Source of the DNA: JBEVEP01 sp040512755
GTDB lineage: Bacteria > Pseudomonadota > Alphaproteobacteria > Rhizobiales > Rhizobiaceae
DNA length: 5,931 bases
Assembly: GCA_040512755.1 (NCBI GenBank)
Contig: JBEVEP010000367.1
Location: 1 to 5,931, forward strand
Direction: 5' to 3'
A model generated the notes under the pieces. It worked only from the letters and a program-made list of their open reading frames with translations. It ran no database searches and was not told where the DNA came from. Shown one piece after another: positions 1-5,640 of the stretch (within the stretch, counting starts at the first letter, position 1; each line of letters starts with the position of its first letter). A program made the position numbers and the translations under genes.

Positions 1-611
1 CGCAGGAAAGTTTGCAACCTGCTGCAGTGGTCCAGCTGAGCGGCCTCGAAGAGTTCCTGGGGAATCTTGCGGAAGAAAACCGACAAGATGAGCACGGTGA
101 AGGGAAGCGCTTTGGCGGTATGAACAAGGATGATCCCGATACGTGTTCCGGTCAGACCCAAGCCTTCGATCATCATGTAGATGGGAGTGATCAGCGCGAC
201 GGCCGGCACCAGCGGCGACAGGATCAGGAACATGAAGCTGAGTTTCTTCCCGGGAAACGTGTAGCGGGCATAAATGAATGCTGCGGGCGCACCCAAGACG
301 ATATTCAGCAGCATTGCGCTAACCGCAATGACAGTCGAGTTAAGCAGACTGCGCGGCACCTGCCGTGCGGCATCCGAGATCATTGCGCGGTTGGCGCTCT
401 CCTGACGATAGGACGCCGGCAGCTCGCCAAAAAACACGTAGCGGTAGCTCTCCAAACTGGGCCCCTCCGACAAGACGCTACGGTCGGGATCCAGCAAAAT
501 GCGATCCGGAACAACGCTGCCGTAGAGCGAAAGCGCGGCCGGTCCGCCGCTGAAGAGCAGGATTAGTGCGGCAAACAGGAAAGTCCGTAACGACCTGAGT
601 CCGGCGGCCAT
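1..611 (-). CDS. Sugar ABC transporter permease, MalG type (partial, 3' end beyond window)
   Basis: Inner-membrane subunit of a carbohydrate ABC importer of the MalG/COG0395 kind, pairing with the permease encoded just upstream. The ATG at 611-609 follows the stop of that gene after a single base, and a GAGGG ribosome site lies 8 bases upstream, inside the end of the previous gene, so the two are probably translationally coupled. The 203 visible residues show an N-terminal membrane segment (about 9-30), a periplasmic stretch (about 32-88), the NST entry to the core domain (about 91) and further hydrophobic segments at about 92-115, 126-147 and 158-180. The EAA coupling loop begins at residue 189 (EAAQLDHCS). 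Its usual Asp-Gly-Ala reads Asp-His-Cys here, which is unusual. The protein is cut by the left edge; the family is normally about 270-300 residues, so some 70-90 are missing. Family assignment is firm; the substrate is not known. Confidence 0.9.
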   Translation of the reverse strand, partial: MAAGLRSLRTFLFAALILLFSGGPAALSLYGSVVPDRILLDPDRSVLSEGPSLESYRYVFFGELPASYRQESANRAMISDAARQVPRSLLNSTVIAVSAMLLNIVLGAPAAFIYARYTFPGKKLSFMFLILSPLVPAVALITPIYMMIEGLGLTGTRIGIILVHTAKALPFTVLILSVFFRKIPQELFEAAQLDHCSRLQTFL

Positions 612-612
612 A

Positions 613-1491
613 TCAATCGCCCTCGAACAGGTCGGACGGCAAGGCGCGCACGATCGCAAGAATCATGAGGGCCGACATCGCGACGACGATGAAGGCGACC
701 GCCGAGCCCGCACCGAAGTCGTACATGGAAAAGCTTTCCTTCCAGATCTGGAAAGAAAGCAACGTTGTTGCGGTGCCCGGACCACCGCCCGTCATAGCGT
801 AGACAAGATCATACGTCGTGAATGCTGTGAGAGCATTGTAGATCAACAGAATCACTATCATCGGCCTGATCTCGGGGAAAATGACATAGCGGAAACGGCG
901 AGTTGAACTGCGGCAATCCACCATCGCGGCCTCGAGCGTCTCGGAATTGATGGTCGAAAGCGCGGCCAAGACGAGCACCACCGCGAATGGCACCTGCGTC
1001 CAGACATGTGCCAACGCGACCGACATCAGTGCGAGTTTTGGCGAGATGAGCCAAGGGATCGAGCCGTCGATCAACCCAAGGGCGCGGAGCCCGCCATTGA
1101 TGATGCCGAAGCTCGGGTGAAACACCCAGATCCAAAGCACTGCGCTGATGGCTCCAGGCAAGACCCACGGCAGTAGGACAATCGACCGGACAACCTGGGA
1201 ACCAAAAAATCTGTTCTGCAGGAACAAAGCGATCAAGGTGCCAAGACCCACGACCAGTGGAGCAGCCATGACGGTGAAGACGAGGGAATTATACAGCGCG
1301 TCGAGGAAGTATCCGCTTGTTACCACACGGACATAGTTGTCGATCCCGGAGAATGGCGTATCGGGAAACAGAAGCAGCACCGAGTGCAAGCTGGTCCATA
1401 GGGCATAGCCGATCGGGTAAATTGTCATAAGCGCCACCGGCAGCAACGCCGGCAGCAGCCACAATGCCGGAAAGCGTCGAGTAGTCCACAT
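613..1491 (-). CDS. Sugar ABC transporter permease, MalF type
   Basis: Inner-membrane permease of a carbohydrate importer (MalF/UgpA-like, COG1175), 292 residues, full length for the family members that lack MalF's large extra loop. The N-terminus (RRFPALWLLPALLPVALMTI) is the typical short cytoplasmic lead into the first membrane segment. Further hydrophobic segments lie at about 68-92, 103-125, 152-178, 211-228 and 262-283. The EAA loop that docks on the ATPase is at 187-206 and ends in the usual F-x-x-I/V-x-x-P pattern, but the Asp-Gly-Ala core is Asp-Cys-Arg. The conserved MTGGGPGTAT segment after the EAA loop is present at 233-242. The start has only a weak G-rich ribosome site (GAGCGGG). 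The gene follows the binding-protein gene by 66 bases and precedes the second permease by 1 base, so it belongs to the same operon. The substrate cannot be read from the permease. Confidence 0.95.
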   Translation of the reverse strand: MWTTRRFPALWLLPALLPVALMTIYPIGYALWTSLHSVLLLFPDTPFSGIDNYVRVVTSGYFLDALYNSLVFTVMAAPLVVGLGTLIALFLQNRFFGSQVVRSIVLLPWVLPGAISAVLWIWVFHPSFGIINGGLRALGLIDGSIPWLISPKLALMSVALAHVWTQVPFAVVLVLAALSTINSETLEAAMVDCRSSTRRFRYVIFPEIRPMIVILLIYNALTAFTTYDLVYAMTGGGPGTATTLLSFQIWKESFSMYDFGAGSAVAFIVVAMSALMILAIVRALPSDLFEGD

Positions 1492-1514
1492 AGGCAGCCC
1501 GCTCGGTCGGTTGA

Positions 1515-1544
1515 GCGGCGAGCGGCCAATTTGGCGCCCGCCGC
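1515..1544 (-). promoter_or_regulatory. GC-rich intercistronic hairpin between binding-protein and permease genes
   Basis: On the minus-strand transcript, arm 1544-1532 pairs with arm 1528-1515 over 13 base pairs with one bulged base (at 1525 or 1524) and a 3-base loop. The only non-Watson-Crick position (1538 with 1521) is a G-U wobble on the minus strand but an A-C mismatch on the plus strand, which fits an RNA element of this operon. No run of U follows, so it does not look like a classic intrinsic terminator. It sits 14 bases after the binding-protein stop. In other sugar importers, hairpins here protect the upstream mRNA from 3' decay and raise the binding protein over the permeases; that role is inferred here. 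Confidence 0.6.
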
Positions 1545-1557
1545 CTGCGTCTTCGAG

Positions 1558-2838
1558 CTATCGGCTGGCGAATTGCTCTCTCATCTGGTTCCAGCGTTCG
1601 GCGCCATCCTTCATCACCTGATCAACAGGCGCTTCGCCTACCATGGCCTTGGCAAGCAGTGGTCGAAAATAAGCCGACCATTGCGAACCCCACTCCGTCC
1701 ATGTCCCCGCCCGCGCCGTAGCGACCTGCTGCTTCAGCGTCGGAACATCGATCCATTTGCCCCAGGCTCCTATGACTGCCTGGTCCTCGAACAGTGGAAG
1801 CTGTCCGAAGCCTAGGCCCTTCTCGGCCGCCCAGCGTTTGGCAACGGTGTACGGCTTGCCAGCCATGAAATTGATGAACTTCCAGGCCGCCTCAGCCCGC
1901 GTCGGATCCGCCGCAGTCTTCGCAGTCACCGCATAGAACTTCGAGAAGCCGAGCGTCTCATGCGTCTCGCCCGGCATCGCGGCCAGCGCGAACTGCCCGG
2001 CGAGCGGCTGGTCGGCGGTGTTGTTCATTGCCGCAAGCACATAGTTATAGACGACCGTGAAGGCATGTTGGCCAGTATTCATAGCCGGAATGATTTTTGA
2101 CTCATGCGTTTCGGGTTGCACAAGCCCCTTCGAAAAGGCGTCAGCCAGCCACTGTAGCTGTTTGAAGGCACCGTTCTCCGCATTGTCGAAAACGGCCTTT
2201 TGTTCTGAGTCAAAGAGTTGAGCGCCACGGCCGTATGACTGCGCTACAAAGGCGTCAAAGAAGTTTGGAAGTTCCTGGGCGTATTCGTAAGAAATAGGAT
2301 GCTCCATGCCGCCTGCTTTGAGCTTTTCCGCGGCTGCGGTGACTTCTTCCCAGGTTTTTGGAACTTCGATCCCCTTGTCGGCGAGAATTTTCTTATTGTA
2401 GATGAACGAAATCGTATCGGCGTAGTAGGGGAGCCCGTAAAGCTTATCCTTATAGGTCATGTCGCTTAGCGCGAAACCGGCAATGTCCTTTCTCAGATCG
2501 TCGACCGCGCCGTCAGGCGCGATGTCGTCGAGCGGCGCCACAAAGCCGGCAGCGGCCCAGCCCGGCAGCCAGTCCTGACCGCCGTAGATAACGTCAGTGG
2601 GGGTGCCGCCGCGAAAACGCAGGATAAGACTGTCGTGGTAGTCTGGCCAAGTGTAGTCCGTGACTTTCACCTTGATGCCAGGATTGGCTGCCTCAAATTG
2701 CTTCACGTTATCCTGGATGGTTTCGAGCGAGTAGTTCCACACCACAAACTCCAGCGTTACGTCCTCGGCTACGGCCGGCCGAGTGAGGAAAGCGGCGGAA
2801 ACCAGGATTGAGGCGGTCAACAGGTCACGACGTTTCAT
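1558..2838 (-). CDS. Extracellular solute-binding protein of sugar ABC transporter (family 1)
   Basis: Periplasmic receptor that captures the substrate and delivers it to the two permeases encoded downstream. The 426-residue length is typical of COG1653/SBP_bac_1 proteins. Residues 1-24 are a signal peptide (MKRRDLL, then a hydrophobic core, then PAVA), with likely cleavage after Ala24. The twin arginine at 3-4 followed by D-L-L resembles a Tat signal, although the Sec route is not excluded. The mature start (VTLEFVVWNY, then FEAANPGIKVKV) and the central GLPYYADTISFIYNKKIL segment at about 136-153 are characteristic of the family. The C-terminal WKFINFMAGKPYTVAKRW region is also typical. The ATG has a strong GGGAGA ribosome site 6 bases upstream. 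It is the first gene of the minus-strand operon, with a candidate promoter about 80 bases upstream. The family binds sugars, polyols, cyclitols or glycerol phosphates; nothing here fixes which. Confidence 0.95.
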   Translation of the reverse strand: MKRRDLLTASILVSAAFLTRPAVAEDVTLEFVVWNYSLETIQDNVKQFEAANPGIKVKVTDYTWPDYHDSLILRFRGGTPTDVIYGGQDWLPGWAAAGFVAPLDDIAPDGAVDDLRKDIAGFALSDMTYKDKLYGLPYYADTISFIYNKKILADKGIEVPKTWEEVTAAAEKLKAGGMEHPISYEYAQELPNFFDAFVAQSYGRGAQLFDSEQKAVFDNAENGAFKQLQWLADAFSKGLVQPETHESKIIPAMNTGQHAFTVVYNYVLAAMNNTADQPLAGQFALAAMPGETHETLGFSKFYAVTAKTAADPTRAEAAWKFINFMAGKPYTVAKRWAAEKGLGFGQLPLFEDQAVIGAWGKWIDVPTLKQQVATARAGTWTEWGSQWSAYFRPLLAKAMVGEAPVDQVMKDGAERWNQMREQFASR

Positions 2839-2860
2839 TGAAGCTCTCCCTCTAGCAGGT

Positions 2861-2881
2861 GCGTCGAGCCCGGATCGACGC
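2861..2881 (-). repeat. Perfect 7-bp inverted repeat in leader of the binding-protein gene
   Basis: GCGTCGA (2861-2867) and its exact reverse complement TCGACGC (2875-2881) flank a 7-base spacer. It lies between the predicted promoter and the ribosome site of the binding-protein gene, 10 bases upstream of that ribosome site. It could be an operator or a 5'-leader hairpin; the sequence alone does not decide. Repeats of this size also arise by chance in GC-rich DNA. Confidence 0.35.
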
Positions 2882-2920
2882 GTCCCGTCAAATGGTCGTT
2901 GATACAGGGCCAGTGGCCAA

Positions 2921-2950
2921 ACTATATGAACCGATGAAGATCAATTGCAA
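2921..2950 (-). promoter_or_regulatory. Candidate sigma70 promoter for the ABC importer operon
   Basis: Read on the minus strand, a TTGCAA -35 box (2950-2945, 4 of 6 consensus) and a TATAGT -10 box (2926-2921, 5 of 6) are separated by 18 bases. Transcription would begin near 2914 and give a leader of about 75 bases before the binding-protein ATG at 2838. It is the best match in the divergent region for this strand. Confidence 0.5.
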
Positions 2951-2956
2951 CCTTTT

Positions 2957-2984
2957 TTGAGTGGCTGTAGACACGAGGTAGACT
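2957..2984 (+). promoter_or_regulatory. Candidate sigma70 promoter for the hydrolase-dehydrogenase operon
   Basis: TTGAGT (2957-2962) and TAGACT (2979-2984) are separated by 16 bases; each matches consensus at 4 of 6. Transcription would start near 2991, leaving about 25 bases before the preferred ATG at 3016 and essentially none before an alternative GTG at 2995. Its -35 box is 6 bases from that of the opposite promoter, so one bound regulator could affect both. Confidence 0.35.
2967..2983 (+). promoter_or_regulatory. GTAGAC direct repeats, possible operator in the divergent region
   Basis: GTAGAC occurs at 2967-2972 and again at 2978-2983, 11 bases apart, about one helical turn. Each copy is a GT-nn-AC pseudo-palindrome, and the first is extended to TGTAGACA. 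GntR-family operators often have GT/AC cores of this sort. The copies lie in the spacer and over the -10 box of the plus-strand promoter, where a bound repressor would block it. The assignment to the GntR regulator in this window is inference. Confidence 0.25.
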
Positions 2985-3015
2985 CTGCCGAAGGGTGCAT
3001 CTGGAGATGAACGGG

Positions 3016-3795
3016 ATGAGATGGGAAGAGCTGAGTTCTCCGGATGTCGCGGCGCTCGACCGGGATCGCACTGTGGTCATGCTGCCGCTTGGGTCGGTCG
3101 AGCAACATGGCAAACACTTGCCTCTTGGCACCGACACCATGCTGTCCCATGCCGTCTGCCTGGGTGCGGCGGAGCGCGCCGGCGAGGCTGCAGTCCTACC
3201 ACCGCCCTGGTTCGGCTTTTCGGCTCATCACATGCGCTTCGCAGGAAGCATCACTTTGAGGGCCGAAACGCTGGTTGCGGTGGCGGAAGACATCGTTGAC
3301 TCGCTAACGCATCAAGGCTTCCGCCGCATTCTCTTGGTCAACGGCCATGGTGGAAATACTGGCATCGTGGACGTGTTGTCATCGAAGCTTGGCCACCGAC
3401 ACTATGGGGCCGCCAGAATCGCAGGACTTACCTATTTCCAGCTCGCTCGTGAGTCGATCGCGGAACTGAGGCGATCCGAGCGCGGTGGCATGGGGCACGC
3501 ATGCGAATTTGAAACTGCGATGGTTCAGTATCTGCATCCTGACTTGGTGAGGATCGAACGGGCCGAGGCTACCTATCCGGACCCCGGATCAAACTACCTG
3601 ACAACCGATCTCCTCGGCTCATCGGCAATCCGCACGTACCACGATTTTGCCGATCTTTCGCCGAGCGGCACGCTGGGCGATCCTCTTCTTGCGAGCCCAG
3701 AGATAGGCTCGGCCTTTTTTGATGCAGTCGTCGGCGCTCTTTCCGCATTCATCAATGATTTTCGCAATTGGCGGATCGCGGAGGTATCCAAGTGA
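3016..3795 (+). CDS. Creatininase-family metal-dependent hydrolase
   Basis: Cytoplasmic hydrolase of the creatininase fold, 259 residues, the usual family length. Metal-site motifs are in order: VEQHGKHLPLGTD at 28-40 (Glu29, His31, Asp40), NGHGGN at 109-114 (His111) and HACEFET at 161-167 (Glu167). True Pseudomonas creatininase, as I recall it, has NGHYEN with a metal-binding Glu where this protein has Gly113, so creatinine is an unlikely substrate. Related enzymes include MftE, formamide hydrolases and the IolN-type 3-dehydro-scyllo-inosose hydrolase. The neighbouring dehydrogenase and sugar importer favour a sugar or cyclitol role, which is inference. I chose ATG 3016 because the family usually begins MRWEEL and a GGAG site lies 9 bases upstream. 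In-frame GTG 2995 and ATG 3007 are possible but lack a properly spaced site. The gene overlaps the next one by one base (TGATG). Confidence 0.9.
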   Translation: MRWEELSSPDVAALDRDRTVVMLPLGSVEQHGKHLPLGTDTMLSHAVCLGAAERAGEAAVLPPPWFGFSAHHMRFAGSITLRAETLVAVAEDIVDSLTHQGFRRILLVNGHGGNTGIVDVLSSKLGHRHYGAARIAGLTYFQLARESIAELRRSERGGMGHACEFETAMVQYLHPDLVRIERAEATYPDPGSNYLTTDLLGSSAIRTYHDFADLSPSGTLGDPLLASPEIGSAFFDAVVGALSAFINDFRNWRIAEVSK

Positions 3796-4793
3796 TGGAG
3801 CAGCTGAAGGTCGGGGTGATCGGTCTCGGGTTCTTTGGTCTGCGCCACGCGAGAGTATTTGCAGAACATCCGTCGGCAGAACTGGCTGGGGTGTGTGACG
3901 GCAATCCCGAACGAATGAACGAAGCAGTCAGGATCACTGGCGGAGCCGCCTTCGCCGACTATGCCGCGCTCCTTGCACTACCAGGGCTTCAAGCCGTCAG
4001 CATCTGCCTGCCTGATCGCCTGCATGAGGAAGCTGCGGTAGCAGCGGCCGGAGCGGGCAAGGCAATTCTTCTAGAGAAGCCCTTTGCACACACTGTTTCG
4101 GCGGCAAGGCGCATCAGGCGTGCCGTAGAGCAATCCGGAGTCCGGCTGATGATCGGCCACATCTTGCGGTTCGATCCTCGTTATGTGCGTACCTATCACG
4201 CGGCAGACCCGGAGCGCCTCGGCCAGCCGATCCATTTGCGCGCCAAGCGAAACGGCGTGCGTTCCACCGCAAAGCGTCTGGGCGACACCACTTCGATCCT
4301 GTTCTACATGGGGGTGCACGACGTCGACGCCATGCAATGGATCGCTCGCTCCCGGATCTGTCGGGTTTATGCACAGAGGCGCTCCCTGCTCGATCACGGC
4401 AACGAGGATGTGCTTTTTGCAGTGGTCAATTTCGAGAACGGTGCAATCGGCAGTCTCGACTACTCTTGGGCATGGCCCGATGGGCTGATGAATGGATTTC
4501 GTTCATCGCTGGAGGTCGTGGGTACCCGCTCGGCGACATATCTCGACTGTACGGATCAAGGGTTTTTTGTCGTCGAGGAGCAAGGCACCAGCGGAGGCGA
4601 CACGCACCTATGGCCCGAGGTCAACGGGCGCATTGTAGGCGACCTCGCCGACGAGCTTGACCACTTTGTCAAGGCGACGCTAGGAGGCTGGCCCTATCTT
4701 CAGGACTGGCGAGAAGCCTTCGACGCGATCCCGGTGCTCGAGGCGCTCTCAAGTTCGGCCGAAACGGGCGCACCCGTTGATGTCGTGCGTTGA
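3795..4793 (+). CDS. Gfo/Idh/MocA family NAD(P)-dependent oxidoreductase
   Basis: Cytoplasmic dehydrogenase, 332 residues, of the family that oxidises or reduces sugars, inositols and their derivatives. The N-terminal Rossmann domain has VIGLGFFG (8-15, GxGxxG) and Asp35 after the second strand (VCD), which suggests NAD rather than NADP. The EKP motif at 94-96 supplies the family's active-site lysine (Lys95). GVHDVD at 173-178 in the C-terminal substrate domain gives the usual His/Asp residues (His175, Asp178). The start ATG overlaps the hydrolase stop by one base and has a GGAGG site 10 bases upstream; a GTG one codon earlier is the alternative. The tight coupling says it works in the same pathway as the hydrolase, probably forming its keto substrate. 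myo- or scyllo-inositol, a glycoside or a glucose-like sugar all remain possible. Confidence 0.92.
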   Translation: MEQLKVGVIGLGFFGLRHARVFAEHPSAELAGVCDGNPERMNEAVRITGGAAFADYAALLALPGLQAVSICLPDRLHEEAAVAAAGAGKAILLEKPFAHTVSAARRIRRAVEQSGVRLMIGHILRFDPRYVRTYHAADPERLGQPIHLRAKRNGVRSTAKRLGDTTSILFYMGVHDVDAMQWIARSRICRVYAQRRSLLDHGNEDVLFAVVNFENGAIGSLDYSWAWPDGLMNGFRSSLEVVGTRSATYLDCTDQGFFVVEEQGTSGGDTHLWPEVNGRIVGDLADELDHFVKATLGGWPYLQDWREAFDAIPVLEALSSSAETGAPVDVVR

Positions 4794-4795
4794 TT

Positions 4796-4840
4796 GGGCC
4801 AGATTGCGCACGAATGGTTGACTTCTATCGGCCAAATCTG
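4796..4840 (+). promoter_or_regulatory. Short repeats upstream of the GntR gene, possible regulatory region
   Basis: This 79-base gap between the dehydrogenase and regulator genes contains an inverted pair CAGATT (4800-4805) and AATCTG (4835-4840). It also carries GGGCCAG (4796-4802), AATGGT (4813-4818) and GGCCAAA (4830-4836), three words that also occur in the divergent region at 2907, 2891 and 2915. A TTGACT at 4818-4823 matches a -35 box at 5 of 6, but no convincing -10 follows at the right distance. The regulator may have its own promoter here or be read through from the dehydrogenase gene. Confidence 0.25.
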
Positions 4841-4872
4841 CTTCTGAATTGCGACACACGGGACGTGCCTCC

Positions 4873-5610
4873 ATGACCTCCTCAGCGGCTTTGCCAGAAC
4901 TGGCAGCGATAGCGACCAACGACCGAGCGACGCCGTCGCTCGTCTACCGTTCGCTCCTGCGGGGTATCAGGGAGGGTCTCATGGTGCCGGGAGCAAGACT
5001 GCCCAACGAGCGCGAACTAGCCCAACAGCTCAAGACCAGCCGCTCGGCTGTGCGAAGCGCGCTTGCCATGATGGAGCGCCAGGGGCTCGTGCATCGGCGC
5101 GTCGGCAGCGGCACATTTCTCGCCGACGATGCGCGCGACGTATTCAACCGTATCGATCAAACCAGTGCGGGAAACCACGAGGAGGTCCCCACACTCGCTG
5201 AAATCGTGGAAGGCCGCCTGTTGTTTGAGCCGGCGATGATGCATCTCGTAGTCAGGCGCGCAAAAGAACACGAGATTGCGGAGATGAGACTCATCCTCGC
5301 CGAGATCATTTCCGCGCCCAGTTGGGAGAACTTCAAGGAAAGCATCTACGCGCTGCACCGTCAAATGTACGCCAGCACAAAGAACAAGTTCCTGATGCAA
5401 ATCATGAATAGCATCCTGGACGACCGGCGGGCCGTGCATTTCGATGGACGGGACACCGATAAACCCGCGCCGGAACCGGTGCGCAGGCAGACTCACAAGG
5501 ATCTGCAAATGATCGTCGATGCGATCGCCGCCCGGGACTCAGTGCGGGCCGAGGAATTGGTGTCCGACCACCTGATGCGCACACTTGCTACAGTAAATAT
5601 TTGGCAGTAG
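4873..5610 (+). CDS. GntR-family transcriptional regulator, FCD (FadR-like) subfamily
   Basis: DNA-binding regulator of 245 residues, probably local to this cassette. Residues about 22-86 form the GntR winged helix: VYRSLLRGIREGLMVPGARL, then PNERELAQQLKTSRSAVRSAL with the recognition helix, then the wing RRVGSGTFLADD. Residues about 107-240 are the all-helical FCD effector domain, starting at LAEIVEGRLLFEPA. Metal ligands His162, His208 and His233 are present, but the usual Asp four residues before the first His is Ile158, so metal binding may be altered. I preferred ATG 4873, with a GGGA 9 bases upstream; an in-frame TTG at 4849 would add 8 residues but has no ribosome site. FCD regulators usually sense small organic acids or sugar acids and most are repressors. 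Control of both divergent operons here is inferred from position. Confidence 0.92.
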   Translation: MTSSAALPELAAIATNDRATPSLVYRSLLRGIREGLMVPGARLPNERELAQQLKTSRSAVRSALAMMERQGLVHRRVGSGTFLADDARDVFNRIDQTSAGNHEEVPTLAEIVEGRLLFEPAMMHLVVRRAKEHEIAEMRLILAEIISAPSWENFKESIYALHRQMYASTKNKFLMQIMNSILDDRRAVHFDGRDTDKPAPEPVRRQTHKDLQMIVDAIAARDSVRAEELVSDHLMRTLATVNIWQ

Positions 5611-5618
5611 CGCGCGGC

Positions 5619-5640
5619 CCGCGGGTCGAGCGACCTGCGG
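5619..5640 (+). terminator. Possible intrinsic terminator after the GntR gene
   Basis: A hairpin with a 9-bp stem (5619-5627 with 5632-5640, one G-U pair) and a 4-base loop starts 8 bases after the regulator's stop codon. It is followed by TTCCT, only a weak T-tract. The position is right for the end of the plus-strand operon, but the poor T-tract leaves open a Rho-dependent end instead. Confidence 0.4.

Noticed and set aside
12..566. Long plus-strand open frame (184 codons) at the left edge
   Set aside because: It is antisense to the MalG-type permease, which shows membrane segments and an EAA loop. The plus-strand product is hydrophilic, low in structure and matches no family.
1531..1815. 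Plus-strand open frame of 94 codons
   Set aside because: It is antisense to the C-terminal part of the solute-binding protein gene, with no ribosome site or recognisable domain.
2891..2906. AATGGTC followed by GATACA as a FadR-type operator
   Set aside because: The second half does not mirror the first beyond the outer TG/CA bases, so there is no real palindrome.
2995..3015. GTG at 2995 or ATG at 3007 as start of the hydrolase
   Set aside because: Neither has a ribosome site at a workable distance, the predicted transcript begins near 2991, and family members usually begin at the MRWEEL equivalent (3016).
5017..5508. Minus-strand frame of 163 codons inside the regulator gene
   Set aside because: It is a shadow of the GntR/FCD gene, whose domains are clear on the plus strand.
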